64,000 nucleotides of DNA from Dyella_B acidisoli (GTDB taxonomy: Bacteria > Pseudomonadota > Gammaproteobacteria > Xanthomonadales > Rhodanobacteraceae): the NCBI RefSeq assembly GCF_049532895.1, contig NZ_CP064031.1, forward strand, positions 1,860,001 through 1,924,000. The letters are read 5' to 3'. Below are positions 43,002-52,013 of this stretch, one piece after another. Numbering within the stretch: the first letter of the stretch is position 1; every line of letters starts with the position of its first letter. A model generated the notes under the pieces. The model was not told where the DNA came from, made no database searches, and saw nothing but the letters and a program-made list of their open reading frames with translations. Made by a program: the position numbers and the translations under genes.

Positions 43002-43225
43002 TTAAGGATGTTCTGATCTATTCCACGTACCCGTCACCGCAGCGAAATGCGCATACACTGCGGCCCCAACATTTTGAATTTAAATGACGGGGTGACGTCC
43101 AGAAGGCCCGCAGCCTGCGCCGCGCGACTTAAACAGACGGCCAGTCTGCCCTGCGCCGCGCAACACACCCTGCGAGCCTACTGGACGTCATGCCGGGTGC
43201 GTGGAATAGATCAGAGCATCCTTAA
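43002..43225. repeat. Inverted-repeat element with 32-bp arms (family D)
   Basis: The arms 43002-43033 and 43194-43225 match at 30 of 32 positions and begin TTAAGGATG(T/C)TCTGATCT. Inside is a second inverted pair TGACGTCCAG (43093-43102) / CTGGACGTCA (43181-43190) and a direct repeat CTGCGCCGCGC. The right end supplies the TAA stop of the neighbouring minus-strand gene. No gene is seen inside. Confidence 0.82.
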
Positions 43226-44577
43226 GGTTGGGTTTCCGGTACGGTGATGGTTTCCCGATGCTCCGTCTGGTCCCCATCTGCGATAAAGCTCAGCTCGTAG
43301 CTGCCTGGCCGCAAATAAAGATCACCGGAAGGTACTCCTTGTGTGCTTCCGTATGCAGGTACGCCCGAAATGGACACGGTGATCGGCATCTGGTCCAGCA
43401 CTAGCCGATCAGCGGGAATCGCGTCCGGCCCTTCGTTGCTGTAACGCGCCTCGATCAGGCACGGATAGTGATCACGGCAACCGTCTGCGCTCACCAAGCG
43501 CATCTTGCGCAGGCCGCCCAGGCTTAGCCAGGTTGGACGACTCCGTTCCAGTTTTTCAGGCGGAAAGAACACGGTGACGTCGTAAGCGGGGCGCAACGAC
43601 CATGGTTTGCCTTTCGAGTCGACGAACACGATCGGTTCTTTCGGCTTCTCCTGCTGCATGACCGCCGTGTAATACGGGTGATCGCTGTTGCTGCCGGGGC
43701 GCGGATACATCGCCGTCTGATCGATGGACAGCATGGTCGCTCCAGTGAGCTTGGCCAGATGCTCCGCCATCGACTTTCCACCCAGATATACGCCAGTTTT
43801 GACGATGTGATCGAAGCCGGCGTTGATCACCAGCCGTGCGTGCGGATCTTTCGCAAACACGCGTTCGTAAAGATGACGCGCCTGTTCGGCTTCGCGTGCA
43901 TCGGCGGTGGGGCTATCCGATGTGGCTTCATACGCAATCACTTTGAAGCCGAGCTTCAGCGCGGTGCGTACCATTTCTCCATAAATAGGTTCTTCGGTGT
44001 AGAAGCCGCTGTCGTGGGTCGGATAACCGCGTGCCTGCAATCCCGTGTCGCTCTCCATCAGTGTTTCGGCGGCAAAGTAACGAAAGCCCTGGTCATATAG
44101 ATGGCTCAGCAAGGGCACGGTAAGGCTGCGCGTCATCCCTATGTTATGTGCTTCGTTGAGCAGCACGACTTGATAGTTCTTCGCAAGCTCAGGAATAGCA
44201 TCCACCGCCGGCTGAGCAACGTAATCGCCTTGTGCCAAAGGCGAGGGATTGTCGCCCGGCTGTGGCGATTGCCTGATCGCGAAGGCGCTCATCGCGACGG
44301 GATAATCGCCGATGTAGCTTGCGTACCAAGCCACGTACTGCCCGAAGATCATGCGGAAGGCTGGCGAATTGTCGGTGGTAAAGTCCTGCCGCAGCGCCAT
44401 GTACTGCGCCAACAGGCCTTTGTGTTGTTTCGCCTCGGTCAACATTTTGTCGGCCTTTTCCCCGGCGGCTGCTTGCTGTGCCTGCCAGGCCGCCGCCGAT
44501 TGCGCATGAGTGGCGATAGGCATGCAGCCCCACCACAACAGGCATCCCAGTACGGCGGTGACGCGGCGTATCGTCAT
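43222..44577 (-). CDS. Exported ChaN/EreA-like protein of unknown function
   Basis: A 451-residue protein from an ATG at 44577 that starts a signal peptide (TAVLGCLLWWGCMPIATHAQ). The central part has LLNEAHNIGMTRSL, FRYFAAETLM, VIAYEATSD and VINAGFDHIVKTG, resembling the EreA/ChaN-like fold, where clustered His and Glu residues form an active or metal site. The C-terminal 110 residues look like a beta-sandwich. The function is unknown; haem binding, esterase or protease activity are all seen in related folds. Its stop lies in the arm of the adjacent inverted repeat. Confidence 0.6.
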   Translation of the reverse strand: MTIRRVTAVLGCLLWWGCMPIATHAQSAAAWQAQQAAAGEKADKMLTEAKQHKGLLAQYMALRQDFTTDNSPAFRMIFGQYVAWYASYIGDYPVAMSAFAIRQSPQPGDNPSPLAQGDYVAQPAVDAIPELAKNYQVVLLNEAHNIGMTRSLTVPLLSHLYDQGFRYFAAETLMESDTGLQARGYPTHDSGFYTEEPIYGEMVRTALKLGFKVIAYEATSDSPTADAREAEQARHLYERVFAKDPHARLVINAGFDHIVKTGVYLGGKSMAEHLAKLTGATMLSIDQTAMYPRPGSNSDHPYYTAVMQQEKPKEPIVFVDSKGKPWSLRPAYDVTVFFPPEKLERSRPTWLSLGGLRKMRLVSADGCRDHYPCLIEARYSNEGPDAIPADRLVLDQMPITVSISGVPAYGSTQGVPSGDLYLRPGSYELSFIADGDQTEHRETITVPETQP

Positions 44578-44795
44578 GGTGTCGAGACCTACTCCCAAAG
44601 GCTCTCCCGCATCATGCACTTGCCGGGACCCTGCGCCCAATAGCCACTTGTTGCGCGGTGCAATAAGGCCACTTGCTGTCGTGTTGCTCCTTGCATGCGT
44701 AAAGAACTCAGCAACGATGGAGTTTTGTGTATTCGATCGTCCGCAAGCATGATCGATAATCGAACCCTTCCATTCCAGCTTGCAGGAGCATCCTC

Positions 44796-45905
44796 ATGAA
44801 ATCGCGTGCCGCCGTAGCCTTCGCCCCGGGCAAACCGCTGGAAATCGTCGAGATCGACGTGGCGCCGCCCAAGGCCGGCGAAGTGCTGGTAAAGATCGCG
44901 CATACCGGCGTATGCCACACGGATGCCTTCACGCTCTCCGGCGACGATCCGGAAGGTATTTTCCCGGCAGTGCTCGGCCATGAAGGTGGCGGCGTCGTGG
45001 TGGAGGTGGGTGAGGGCGTGACTACGCTAAAGGCTGGCGATCATGTTATTCCGCTCTACACCGCCGAATGCGGCAAGTGCAAGTTCTGTCTTTCCGGCAA
45101 GACCAATCTGTGTCAGGCGGTGCGCGCCACGCAGGGCAAGGGTTTGATGCCGGATGGCACCACGCGTTTCTCCTATCAGGGCAAGCCCATCTACCACTAC
45201 ATGGGCACCAGCACCTTCAGCGAATACACGGTGGTGCCGGAAATTTCGCTAGCCAAGATCGATCCACAAGCACCGTTGGACAAGGTGTGCCTGCTCGGTT
45301 GTGGCGTCACCACTGGCATCGGCGCCGTGCACAACACCGCCAAGGTGGAGCCGGGTGCGACAGTGGCGGTGTTCGGGCTGGGCGGTATCGGCCTGGCCGT
45401 GATTCAGGGCGCGGTGCAAGCCAAGGCATCGCGCATCATCGGCGTCGATGTGAATCCCGACAAATTCGCCTTGGCGCGCGAGATGGGCGCAACCGATTGC
45501 ATCAATCCCAAGGATTACGACAAGCCGATCCAGGACGTGATCGTGCAATTGACCGACGGTGGCGTGGATTACAGCTTCGAATGCATCGGCAACGTGGACG
45601 TGATGCGCGCTGCATTGGAGTGCTGTCATAAAGGCTGGGGCGAAAGCGTGATCATCGGCGTGGCCGGTGCCGGCAAGGAAATCCACACGCGTCCATTCCA
45701 GCTCGTCACCGGCCGCGTATGGCGCGGCAGCGCGTTCGGCGGCGTGAAAGGGCGCAGTCAGTTACCGGGCATGGTGCAGCAGGCGATGCGCGGTGAGATC
45801 AGGCTCGATCCGTTCATCACGCATCGTTTGCCGCTGGAGCGTATCAACGAAGCGTTCGATCTGATGCACGAAGGCAAGTCGATTCGTACCGTCATCCACT
45901 TCTGA
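44796..45905 (+). CDS. frmA: S-(hydroxymethyl)glutathione dehydrogenase / class III alcohol dehydrogenase
   Basis: A 369-residue cytoplasmic enzyme that oxidises S-hydroxymethylglutathione (the adduct of formaldehyde and glutathione) with NAD. Catalytic zinc ligands C40 and H62 (GVCHTDAF, VLGHEGGG), structural zinc cysteines C92, C95, C98 and C106, and the Rossmann motif VFGLGGIGLAVIQGA are all present; full length. With fghA 150 bp downstream it forms the standard formaldehyde pathway. No frmR repressor is visible upstream. The TGA stop lies in the CTGATTA end of a family C-like repeat. Confidence 0.96.
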   Translation: MKSRAAVAFAPGKPLEIVEIDVAPPKAGEVLVKIAHTGVCHTDAFTLSGDDPEGIFPAVLGHEGGGVVVEVGEGVTTLKAGDHVIPLYTAECGKCKFCLSGKTNLCQAVRATQGKGLMPDGTTRFSYQGKPIYHYMGTSTFSEYTVVPEISLAKIDPQAPLDKVCLLGCGVTTGIGAVHNTAKVEPGATVAVFGLGGIGLAVIQGAVQAKASRIIGVDVNPDKFALAREMGATDCINPKDYDKPIQDVIVQLTDGGVDYSFECIGNVDVMRAALECCHKGWGESVIIGVAGAGKEIHTRPFQLVTGRVWRGSAFGGVKGRSQLPGMVQQAMRGEIRLDPFITHRLPLERINEAFDLMHEGKSIRTVIHF

Positions 45906-46035
45906 TTAACGTCGCGTCTCAGCTGCGCGACGTACAGTTCCCTCCCTTGCTTGCAGGGGAGGGTTAGGGTGGGGTGACGCGAGCGAAGCTCGCGTCAGGG
46001 CAGTTACCCGCTGGCTGAGACGCTACGCTAATCAG
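45902..46035. repeat. Family C-type element between frmA and fghA
   Basis: The ends CTGATTAACGTCGCGTCTCA and TGAGACGCTACGCTAATCAG are inverted copies of the family C terminus. Inside are two hairpins, CCCTCCC / GGGAGGG-type at about 45941-45963 and a perfect 9-bp stem GACGCGAGC / GCTCGCGTC (45976-45996). The left end contains the frmA stop codon. Confidence 0.75.
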
Positions 46036-46057
46036 GTCCATTTTCGAGAGAGCGAAC

Positions 46058-46906
46058 ATGTTGGAACGCATCGAACATCGCGCCTGTTTCGGCGGCTGGC
46101 AGGATGTCTATCGTCATCGCTCGCGTGCTGTCGACGGCGACATGCGTTTTGCCATCTATCTGCCGCCGCAAGCCGAACACCAGAAAGTACCGGTGCTGTA
46201 TTGGCTTTCCGGTCTTACGTGCACTGAGCAGAACTTCATCACCAAGGCCGGCGCGCAGCGCTATGCTGCCGAGCACGGCTTGGCGCTGGTCGTGTGCGAT
46301 ACAAGTCCGCGCGGCGATAACGTGGCGGACGATGCGGCCTACGACCTGGGGCAAGGTGCCGGTTTCTACGTCAACGCCACTGTGTCGCCATGGTCTCAGC
46401 ACTACCGCATGTACGACTACGTGGTGCACGAACTGCCGGCGCTGGTCGAGCAGAGCTTTCCCGTGACGAACAAGCGCGCCATCAGCGGCCATTCCATGGG
46501 CGGCCATGGCGCGTTGACGATTGCGCTGAAAAATCCCGGACGCTATTCGAGCGTGTCGGCTTTCTCCCCGATCGTCGCGCCGTCGCGCGTACCCTGGGGC
46601 GAAAAAGCGTTGACGACCTACCTGGGCAGCGATCGCGAAACCTGGCGTGCTTACGATGCTACCGAACTCGTGAAATTGACCCATGAAAAAGGGGCCAACG
46701 AAAAGATCCCGATGTTGATTGAGCAAGGTGACGCCGACGAATTCCTGCGTACCCAGCTCAAGCCAGAACTGCTGCAAGCGGCCGCCGAGGCCGCAGGTTA
46801 TCCACTTGAACTGCGCATGCGCACTGGCTACGACCACAGCTATTATTTTGTGGCCAGCTTCATCGGCGACCACGTGGCCTACCACGCAGCCGCATTGCGC
46901 ACGTAG
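46058..46906 (+). CDS. fghA: S-formylglutathione hydrolase
   Basis: A 282-residue alpha/beta hydrolase that splits S-formylglutathione into formate and glutathione, the second step after FrmA. Motifs: WLSGLTCTEQNFITKAGAQR, SPRGDNVADD, the nucleophile S146 in ISGHSMGGHGALT, GDADEF (Asp) and YDHSYYF (His). Length matches the family (about 280). GAGAGAG precedes the ATG. It is separated from frmA by a palindromic repeat, which may differ from simple co-transcription. The TAG stop is part of a short family A repeat. Confidence 0.96.
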   Translation: MLERIEHRACFGGWQDVYRHRSRAVDGDMRFAIYLPPQAEHQKVPVLYWLSGLTCTEQNFITKAGAQRYAAEHGLALVVCDTSPRGDNVADDAAYDLGQGAGFYVNATVSPWSQHYRMYDYVVHELPALVEQSFPVTNKRAISGHSMGGHGALTIALKNPGRYSSVSAFSPIVAPSRVPWGEKALTTYLGSDRETWRAYDATELVKLTHEKGANEKIPMLIEQGDADEFLRTQLKPELLQAAAEAAGYPLELRMRTGYDHSYYFVASFIGDHVAYHAAALRT

Positions 46907-46930
46907 GTTGGGGTTTGCACTCCAGCCTAC
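46903..46930. repeat. Short family A repeat overlapping fghA stop
   Basis: A 28-bp unit GTAGGTTGGGG tttg CACTCCAGCCTAC. Bases 46904-46906 are the fghA TAG stop. Confidence 0.7.
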
Positions 46931-47118
46931 ACGTAACTTTCACACTGCAAACAGTCTGCGCAGCCCGTCTCTGTTTTGCAGCATTCGACATGCCGCCAAG
47001 CGAGGCCGGGTGTATGCTGATCCCGCGGTCCGGAACATAAGCGACGCAAGATTTTCGACGGATCGTGCACGTTCAAGCGTCCATATGGATCACCGCTTAC
47101 CGCCTGTTCCGCTCTTCC

Positions 47119-48540
47119 ATGAAAACAACCGACTCGATTGTTTTGCCAACGAGCCAGTCCGATACCGCGCTTTTACGGCGCGTAGCCGTCGTGGAGACGG
47201 TTTGCTTGGCCGTGGCCGCGTTGATTGCGGTGGCAATCTTGTTTGCCTGGTTCGTGAGCGGTGCGCGCGCGTGGTATCCGGACGGCTGGTATTTGATGAA
47301 GTTCGATACCGCCTCCTGCGTACTGTTGAGCGCAGCGGGTCTTGCCATGCTGTCCAACGGATCATCGTCTTTGCGCACGTGGGCTGGGCGCGGGCTGGCA
47401 TTGCTAGTGATGTTGCTTGCGGTGCTGGCGCTATACGAGCATGCCAGCGGGCGATCTACCGGTTTCGATACACTGTTCGTGGCGGATACCACCAGCAACA
47501 AGCCGGGCTTGATGTCGGTGCAGACGGCCGTCTATTTCCTGCTGATGGCGCTGGGCCTGCTGCTCGCCACGGTGCAGGGCCATAGAGCCGGCGTTGCGGT
47601 TGTGACGCTGACTGTGCTGCTCACGTTGCACGCATTGATCATTTTTTCCGGCTATTGCTTCGACGCCGCGCAACTGTTCGGACAGAGCATGTCCACGCGC
47701 ACCTCGCCGCATACGCTCGCATGCATGCTGCTGCTGGCCATCGCCTTGATCGGCTGGCGCATGCAGTTGGGATATTTTCCCGTATTGGTGGGCACGGGCC
47801 TAGGCAGTCGGATGGCGCGACAGGTACTGCCGTTGGCCGTGCTGTTGCCGTTCGTGCTGATGCTGAGCAGCACCGCCTTGGCCGGCGCAGGCTGGCTGTC
47901 GCCGAAGGTGGCGCTGGGTTTGACCATTGCCGTGCTGGCTGCCGCGCTAGGTGTGCTGGTCTCGCTGATGGGACGGCGCATCAATGCGCTGGAGCAGGAT
48001 TTGCACGATTTGTCATTGATGGACGAATCGACCGGCGTACTCAACTACCGCGGCTTCGAACTGCTCGGTGAACAATCATTCCGCGAAGCACGAAGAAGCC
48101 ACCATGCGGTGGCCTTGCTGGTGTTCAGCGTCGAAAGCGTCAGGGAACTCAATGAAAGGGAGGAATACGATGCCGGCACTCATTTGATGCAGGACTTTGC
48201 AGTTATTCTCAAGGCGAGCTTCGAACTGGCGGATATCATCGCATGTACCGGAAGCGATGAATTTGCCGTGATCACCAAGGACGAAAACACCGGTGGCGTC
48301 ATCGCACTGATGCGAGTTGGCGAAACGGTGGAGTCGCTGAATACCGCGGACCGTCCTCACAAAATCCGCTTCAGCGTAGGCGAAGCCATCAGTGATCCTG
48401 ATTCGGGTGAATCGTTTCATCATCTGATCGAGCGGGCAGGGTTGAGGCAGCGCGAACGCAGGCGCGTGGAGCGTGTATTCGGCGGCGAGGGCGAAGAGGG
48501 GGCAGCACGATCGTCTTCCGATACCGCGCGGCACGCATAA
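47119..48540 (+). CDS. Membrane protein with divergent GGDEF domain
   Basis: About 473 residues from ATG 47119 (a GTG at 47065 would add 18). Roughly eight helices occupy residues 20-290, a MASE-like sensor region. The C-terminal part follows the GGDEF fold: MDESTGVLNYRGFELLGEQ at the start, then IIACTGSDEFAVI in place of RYGGDEFAV. The active-site motif is GSDEF and the first metal aspartate region reads FSVES rather than DxD, so cyclase activity is doubtful. It might bind c-di-GMP or GTP, or be catalytically inactive. A link to the c-di-GMP-dependent NfrB protein is only thematic. Confidence 0.75.
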   Translation: MKTTDSIVLPTSQSDTALLRRVAVVETVCLAVAALIAVAILFAWFVSGARAWYPDGWYLMKFDTASCVLLSAAGLAMLSNGSSSLRTWAGRGLALLVMLLAVLALYEHASGRSTGFDTLFVADTTSNKPGLMSVQTAVYFLLMALGLLLATVQGHRAGVAVVTLTVLLTLHALIIFSGYCFDAAQLFGQSMSTRTSPHTLACMLLLAIALIGWRMQLGYFPVLVGTGLGSRMARQVLPLAVLLPFVLMLSSTALAGAGWLSPKVALGLTIAVLAAALGVLVSLMGRRINALEQDLHDLSLMDESTGVLNYRGFELLGEQSFREARRSHHAVALLVFSVESVRELNEREEYDAGTHLMQDFAVILKASFELADIIACTGSDEFAVITKDENTGGVIALMRVGETVESLNTADRPHKIRFSVGEAISDPDSGESFHHLIERAGLRQRERRRVERVFGGEGEEGAARSSSDTARHA

Positions 48541-48596
48541 TTCTTCTTCCTGATCGCTGTAAGCTACCCGTTCGCGCAAATAATCGAGGGAGTGTC

Positions 48597-49004
48597 ATGA
48601 CGTTCGAAGGTGGATGCTATTGCGGTGCAGTGCGCTATCTGGCGGAAGGCGAGCCTGTGATGAAAGGGCAGTGCCATTGCCGTGAATGTCAGTACATTAG
48701 CGGTGGTGCGCCGCAGATGTTTATTGTCATGCCCATTGCGGCGTTCCGTTACACCAAAGGCACACCCAAAGCATATAAGCGCGCCGATCTGGAACACCCC
48801 GTTACGCGCGAATTTTGCGCCGAGTGCGGTACGCATCTCGTTACACGGCGTCCGGACATGCCGATCGTCATCATGAAAGTGGGCACGCTCGACGATCCAC
48901 GCCAATTCGGCGCGCCGAAAATGGCCATTTTTACCTGCGACAAACAGTCCTTCCATCAGATTCCGGATGGCGTGCCGACGTTCGAGCGCATGCCCGTGCA
49001 TTGA
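48597..49004 (+). CDS. GFA family (CENP-V/glutathione-dependent formaldehyde-activating fold) protein
   Basis: A 135-residue zinc protein. Cysteines C7, C9, C26, C28, C31, C74 and C77 form the Gfa zinc sites (CYCGAVRY, QCHCRECQ, FCAECG). Gfa was first described as accelerating S-hydroxymethylglutathione formation, though that activity is debated and many paralogues have other roles. Location 1.7 kb after frmA-fghA makes a formaldehyde link plausible. Its own ribosome site is GAGGGAG before ATG 48597, and a family A repeat follows the stop. Confidence 0.85.
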   Translation: MTFEGGCYCGAVRYLAEGEPVMKGQCHCRECQYISGGAPQMFIVMPIAAFRYTKGTPKAYKRADLEHPVTREFCAECGTHLVTRRPDMPIVIMKVGTLDDPRQFGAPKMAIFTCDKQSFHQIPDGVPTFERMPVH

Positions 49005-49008
49005 TCAT

Positions 49009-49080
49009 GTAGGCTGGGATGCAATCCCAGCATTGCCATATACGCCCGCCATGCGATGCTGGGATTGCATCCCAGCCTAC
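49009..49080. repeat. Family A palindromic repeat, 72 bp
   Basis: Starts GTAGGCTGGGATGCAATCCC and ends with its near-perfect complement; the ATGCGATG-type centre is retained. It lies between the GFA gene and the acylase gene. Confidence 0.87.
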
Positions 49081-49173
49081 AAACTCCACGTGCCGCCTAG
49101 CCCAAAGGTCAACTTACCCTCATTCACCCTAGCCGATACCATGTTCCGATCTCCTCGGACTGGTAGTGACGCA

Positions 49174-51381
49174 ATGCAAAACGTTGCAGCATCCACTCGC
49201 CTGAAGCTGCGAGCTTTTACTGCGGCCATCGGCTTCTCCCTGGTCCTGACTACCCCGGCACACGCACAGACGTCCGAAGCAACCCGCTGGCACAACGAAG
49301 CCCAGGCCGTCACCATCACGCGCGACGATTGGGGCATCGCCCATGTGCACGGCAAGACCGATGCTGATGCAGTATTCGGCATGGCCTATGCGCAAGCCGA
49401 GGATGATTTCAACCGCGTAGAAACCAACTACCTCAACTCACTGGGACGCCTGGCTGAGGCAGAAGGCGAGTCTGCCATCTGGAGCGATCTGCGCCAGAAA
49501 CTTTTCATCGATCCCTCCGAACTGCAGCGCCAGTACGCCAAGAGCCCTGCATGGCTGCAGGCATTGATGAACGCATGGGCCGATGGCTTGAACAACTACC
49601 TGGCCACGCACCCGCAAGTACATCCGCGTGTGATCAAGCATTTCGAACCGTGGATGGCGCTGAGCTTCAGCGAGGGTAGCATCGGAGGTGACATCGAGCG
49701 TGCATCGCTCAAGGCGCTGCAAGCTTTTTATGGACACGACGGCGAAACAGTCGTGATCGCCGAAACACCATCGAGCTGGGCGGAACCTTCCGGTTCGAAC
49801 GGTATGGCCATCGCGCCCAAGCTCACCACCAACGGTCATGCGTTGCTGTTGATCAACCCGCACACTTCGTTCTACTTCCGCTCCGAATTGCAAATGTCCA
49901 GCGATGCGGGGCTCGATGCCTACGGTGCGGTGACGTGGGGCCAGTTCTTCATCTATCAGGGCTTCAACCAGCACATCGGCTGGATGCATACCTCCACCAC
50001 CGCCGATGCCGTCGACGAGTTCGCCGAAACCATCGTGCACAAGGATGGAAAATTGTTTTATCGCTACGGCAGCGAGTTGCGTCCGATCTCCGTACGCCAG
50101 ATTACCGTGGCTTATCGCAAGAGCGACGGCTCGATGGCGGAACGCACTTTCACTGCCTATGCCACGCACCATGGCCCGATCGTGCAAGAAAAGGATGGCA
50201 AATGGATCGCCATGGCGTTGATGAACAAGCCTTTGCAGGCGCTGGAACAAAGTTGGCTGCGTACCAAAGCCACCGATTACGCCAGCTACATGAAAGTGGC
50301 CGAGCTGCAGGCCAATTCCTCCAACAACACCATTTTTGCGGACGACAAAGGCGAGATCGCCTATCTGCATCCGCAATTCATTCCCAGGCGCGACAACCGT
50401 TTCGACTACACCAAGCCGGTCGACGGCAGCGATCCGGCCACCGATTGGAAGGGGCTGCATGCGCTCAATGAGCTGCCACATCTGTTGAATCCACCGAACG
50501 GTTGGATCATGAACACCAACGATTGGCCGTACTCAGCCGCAGGTGCTTACAGCCCCAAGCGCGAGGACTATCCGCGCTATATGGACACCGTCGGTGAAAA
50601 CCCGCGAGGCATTCACGCCACCATGCTGCTGACCGGCAAACAGGGCTTTACGCTGGAGTCGCTCATCACCACGGCATTCGATTCCTACCTGCCGGAATTT
50701 GCACGGCAGATTCCTATCCTCGTGCACGACTATGACGCGCTGCCGGCCAGCGATCCGCTCAAGCAAAAACTTGCCGGCCAGATCGCCATGCTGCGCAACT
50801 GGGATTGCCGCTGGGGCATCGCTTCCATGCCCACCACGCTGGCGGTGTTCTGGGGCGACACACTGTGGGACAAGATGGACAAAGCCGATAACGCCGAAGG
50901 CTTGTCCATGTACGACCTGATGGCCGAGAAAGCCGGCGCCAAAGCCCGACTGCAGGCTCTCGGCGAAGCGTCCGACCGCCTGGAAAAAGATTTCGGCAGC
51001 TGGGGCATTCCATGGGGCGAAGTAAACCGCTTCCAACGACTAACCAGCGACATCGTGCAACCCTTCAACGACGCCAAGCCAAGCATCCCCGTGCCTTTCA
51101 CTTCATCCCGCTGGGGTTCGCTTGCTTCCTTCGGCGCACACCGCTGGCCCGGCACCAAGCGTTACTACGGCACCAGCGGCAACAGTTTTGTTGCGGTGGT
51201 CGAATTCGGTGACAAAGTACGTGCGCGTGCCATTACTGCTGGCGGCGAAAGTGGCCACATTGATTCACCGCATTTCGATGATGAAGCCGAGCGCTATACG
51301 ACGGGGAATCTGCGGAAGGTCTATTTCTGGCCGGAGGAGCTGAAGGGGCATGTGGAGCGGGCTTATCATCCGGGGACATAG
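49174..51381 (+). CDS. Penicillin acylase family Ntn-hydrolase
   Basis: About 735 residues from ATG 49174, with a signal peptide (AFTAAIGFSLVLTTPAHAQ). ATG 49141 would add 11 residues and neither has a strong ribosome site. The alpha-chain region has TRDDWGIAHVHGKTDADAVF-like sequence, and the expected autocleavage site and nucleophile serine lie in EPSGSNGMAI, giving the new N-terminal Ser of the beta chain. ALLLINPHTSF follows. Relatives cleave acyl-amides, including beta-lactams and acyl-homoserine lactones; the substrate is unknown. It would act in the periplasm. Confidence 0.9.
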   Translation: MQNVAASTRLKLRAFTAAIGFSLVLTTPAHAQTSEATRWHNEAQAVTITRDDWGIAHVHGKTDADAVFGMAYAQAEDDFNRVETNYLNSLGRLAEAEGESAIWSDLRQKLFIDPSELQRQYAKSPAWLQALMNAWADGLNNYLATHPQVHPRVIKHFEPWMALSFSEGSIGGDIERASLKALQAFYGHDGETVVIAETPSSWAEPSGSNGMAIAPKLTTNGHALLLINPHTSFYFRSELQMSSDAGLDAYGAVTWGQFFIYQGFNQHIGWMHTSTTADAVDEFAETIVHKDGKLFYRYGSELRPISVRQITVAYRKSDGSMAERTFTAYATHHGPIVQEKDGKWIAMALMNKPLQALEQSWLRTKATDYASYMKVAELQANSSNNTIFADDKGEIAYLHPQFIPRRDNRFDYTKPVDGSDPATDWKGLHALNELPHLLNPPNGWIMNTNDWPYSAAGAYSPKREDYPRYMDTVGENPRGIHATMLLTGKQGFTLESLITTAFDSYLPEFARQIPILVHDYDALPASDPLKQKLAGQIAMLRNWDCRWGIASMPTTLAVFWGDTLWDKMDKADNAEGLSMYDLMAEKAGAKARLQALGEASDRLEKDFGSWGIPWGEVNRFQRLTSDIVQPFNDAKPSIPVPFTSSRWGSLASFGAHRWPGTKRYYGTSGNSFVAVVEFGDKVRARAITAGGESGHIDSPHFDDEAERYTTGNLRKVYFWPEELKGHVERAYHPGT

Positions 51382-51449
51382 CGGCTTTTCTTTTTCGCGT
51401 CAGAGCGGGTCTCTCGGCCATCATTTAGGGGGCTTCACAGAATCCTCGT

Positions 51450-51527
51450 CGTCATTCCCGCGAAAGCGGGAATCCATTTGCTCTGGGTAAAAAGCGACAA
51501 TGGATTCCCGCTTTCGCGGGAATGACG
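51450..51527. repeat. Family B palindromic repeat
   Basis: CGTCATTCCCGCGAAAGCGG at the left and its complement ending GGGAATGACG at the right form a 78-bp unit almost identical in plan to 39367-39445. Confidence 0.87.
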
Positions 51528-51584
51528 GCAAAGGCAGGGGATCCCGTCACACCGACACCAACCATTTCGAAAATTGGGGGTACT

Positions 51585-51824
51585 TTGGATTTTCTAAAAT
51601 CACCCATCTTGCTAACCCTGATTTGCGCCTACACGTATTACGTCCTCGGCGCCTATGAAGCCCAGCAGGGCAATCGCAACCACGGCATACTCTGGGCCGC
51701 ACTCTCAATAGTGGTCTCTTTCGTTGTTGCCTATCTTTTCAAAGGCGGCTGGGGCGCATTGCTGATCATGCAGGTCCTTCTTTTCTTTGGTATCGCGGTG
51801 TTTAGGGCGCTACGCGAGTCATAA
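51585..51824 (+). CDS. Small hypothetical membrane protein
   Basis: A 79-residue protein from TTG 51585, preceded by GGGGGT. Upstream frame begins inside a family B repeat and is unlikely to be translated. Three hydrophobic segments (SPILLTLICAYTYYVLGAY, ILWAALSIVVSFVVAYLF, ALLIMQVLLFFGIAVF) suggest a small inner-membrane protein. No family recognised. Confidence 0.5.
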   Translation: MDFLKSPILLTLICAYTYYVLGAYEAQQGNRNHGILWAALSIVVSFVVAYLFKGGWGALLIMQVLLFFGIAVFRALRES

Positions 51825-52013
51825 GATGGTGAGTAACCTGCTATGAATAGTCGTGATTCGGAACAAATGTCACAGCGTTATGCCGTTGAACCAAACATCT
51901 ATCAGCCACGCTTTTACGCGTGTCGTAGCGATAGAGGCGGCGATGAAAGTCGGAGCTAGCTTGCCAGTCAGATTCTAGATCCGGACAAACGGGAGCATTT
52001 TTCGGAGGAGACA

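Noticed and set aside
43047..43247. 66-codon frame within the family D inverted repeat
   Set aside because: Follows the palindrome, no ribosome site and no protein-like composition.
48967..49173. N-terminal extension of the acylase frame
   Set aside because: It runs through the end of the GFA gene and a family A repeat; a signal peptide begins only at 49141 or 49174.
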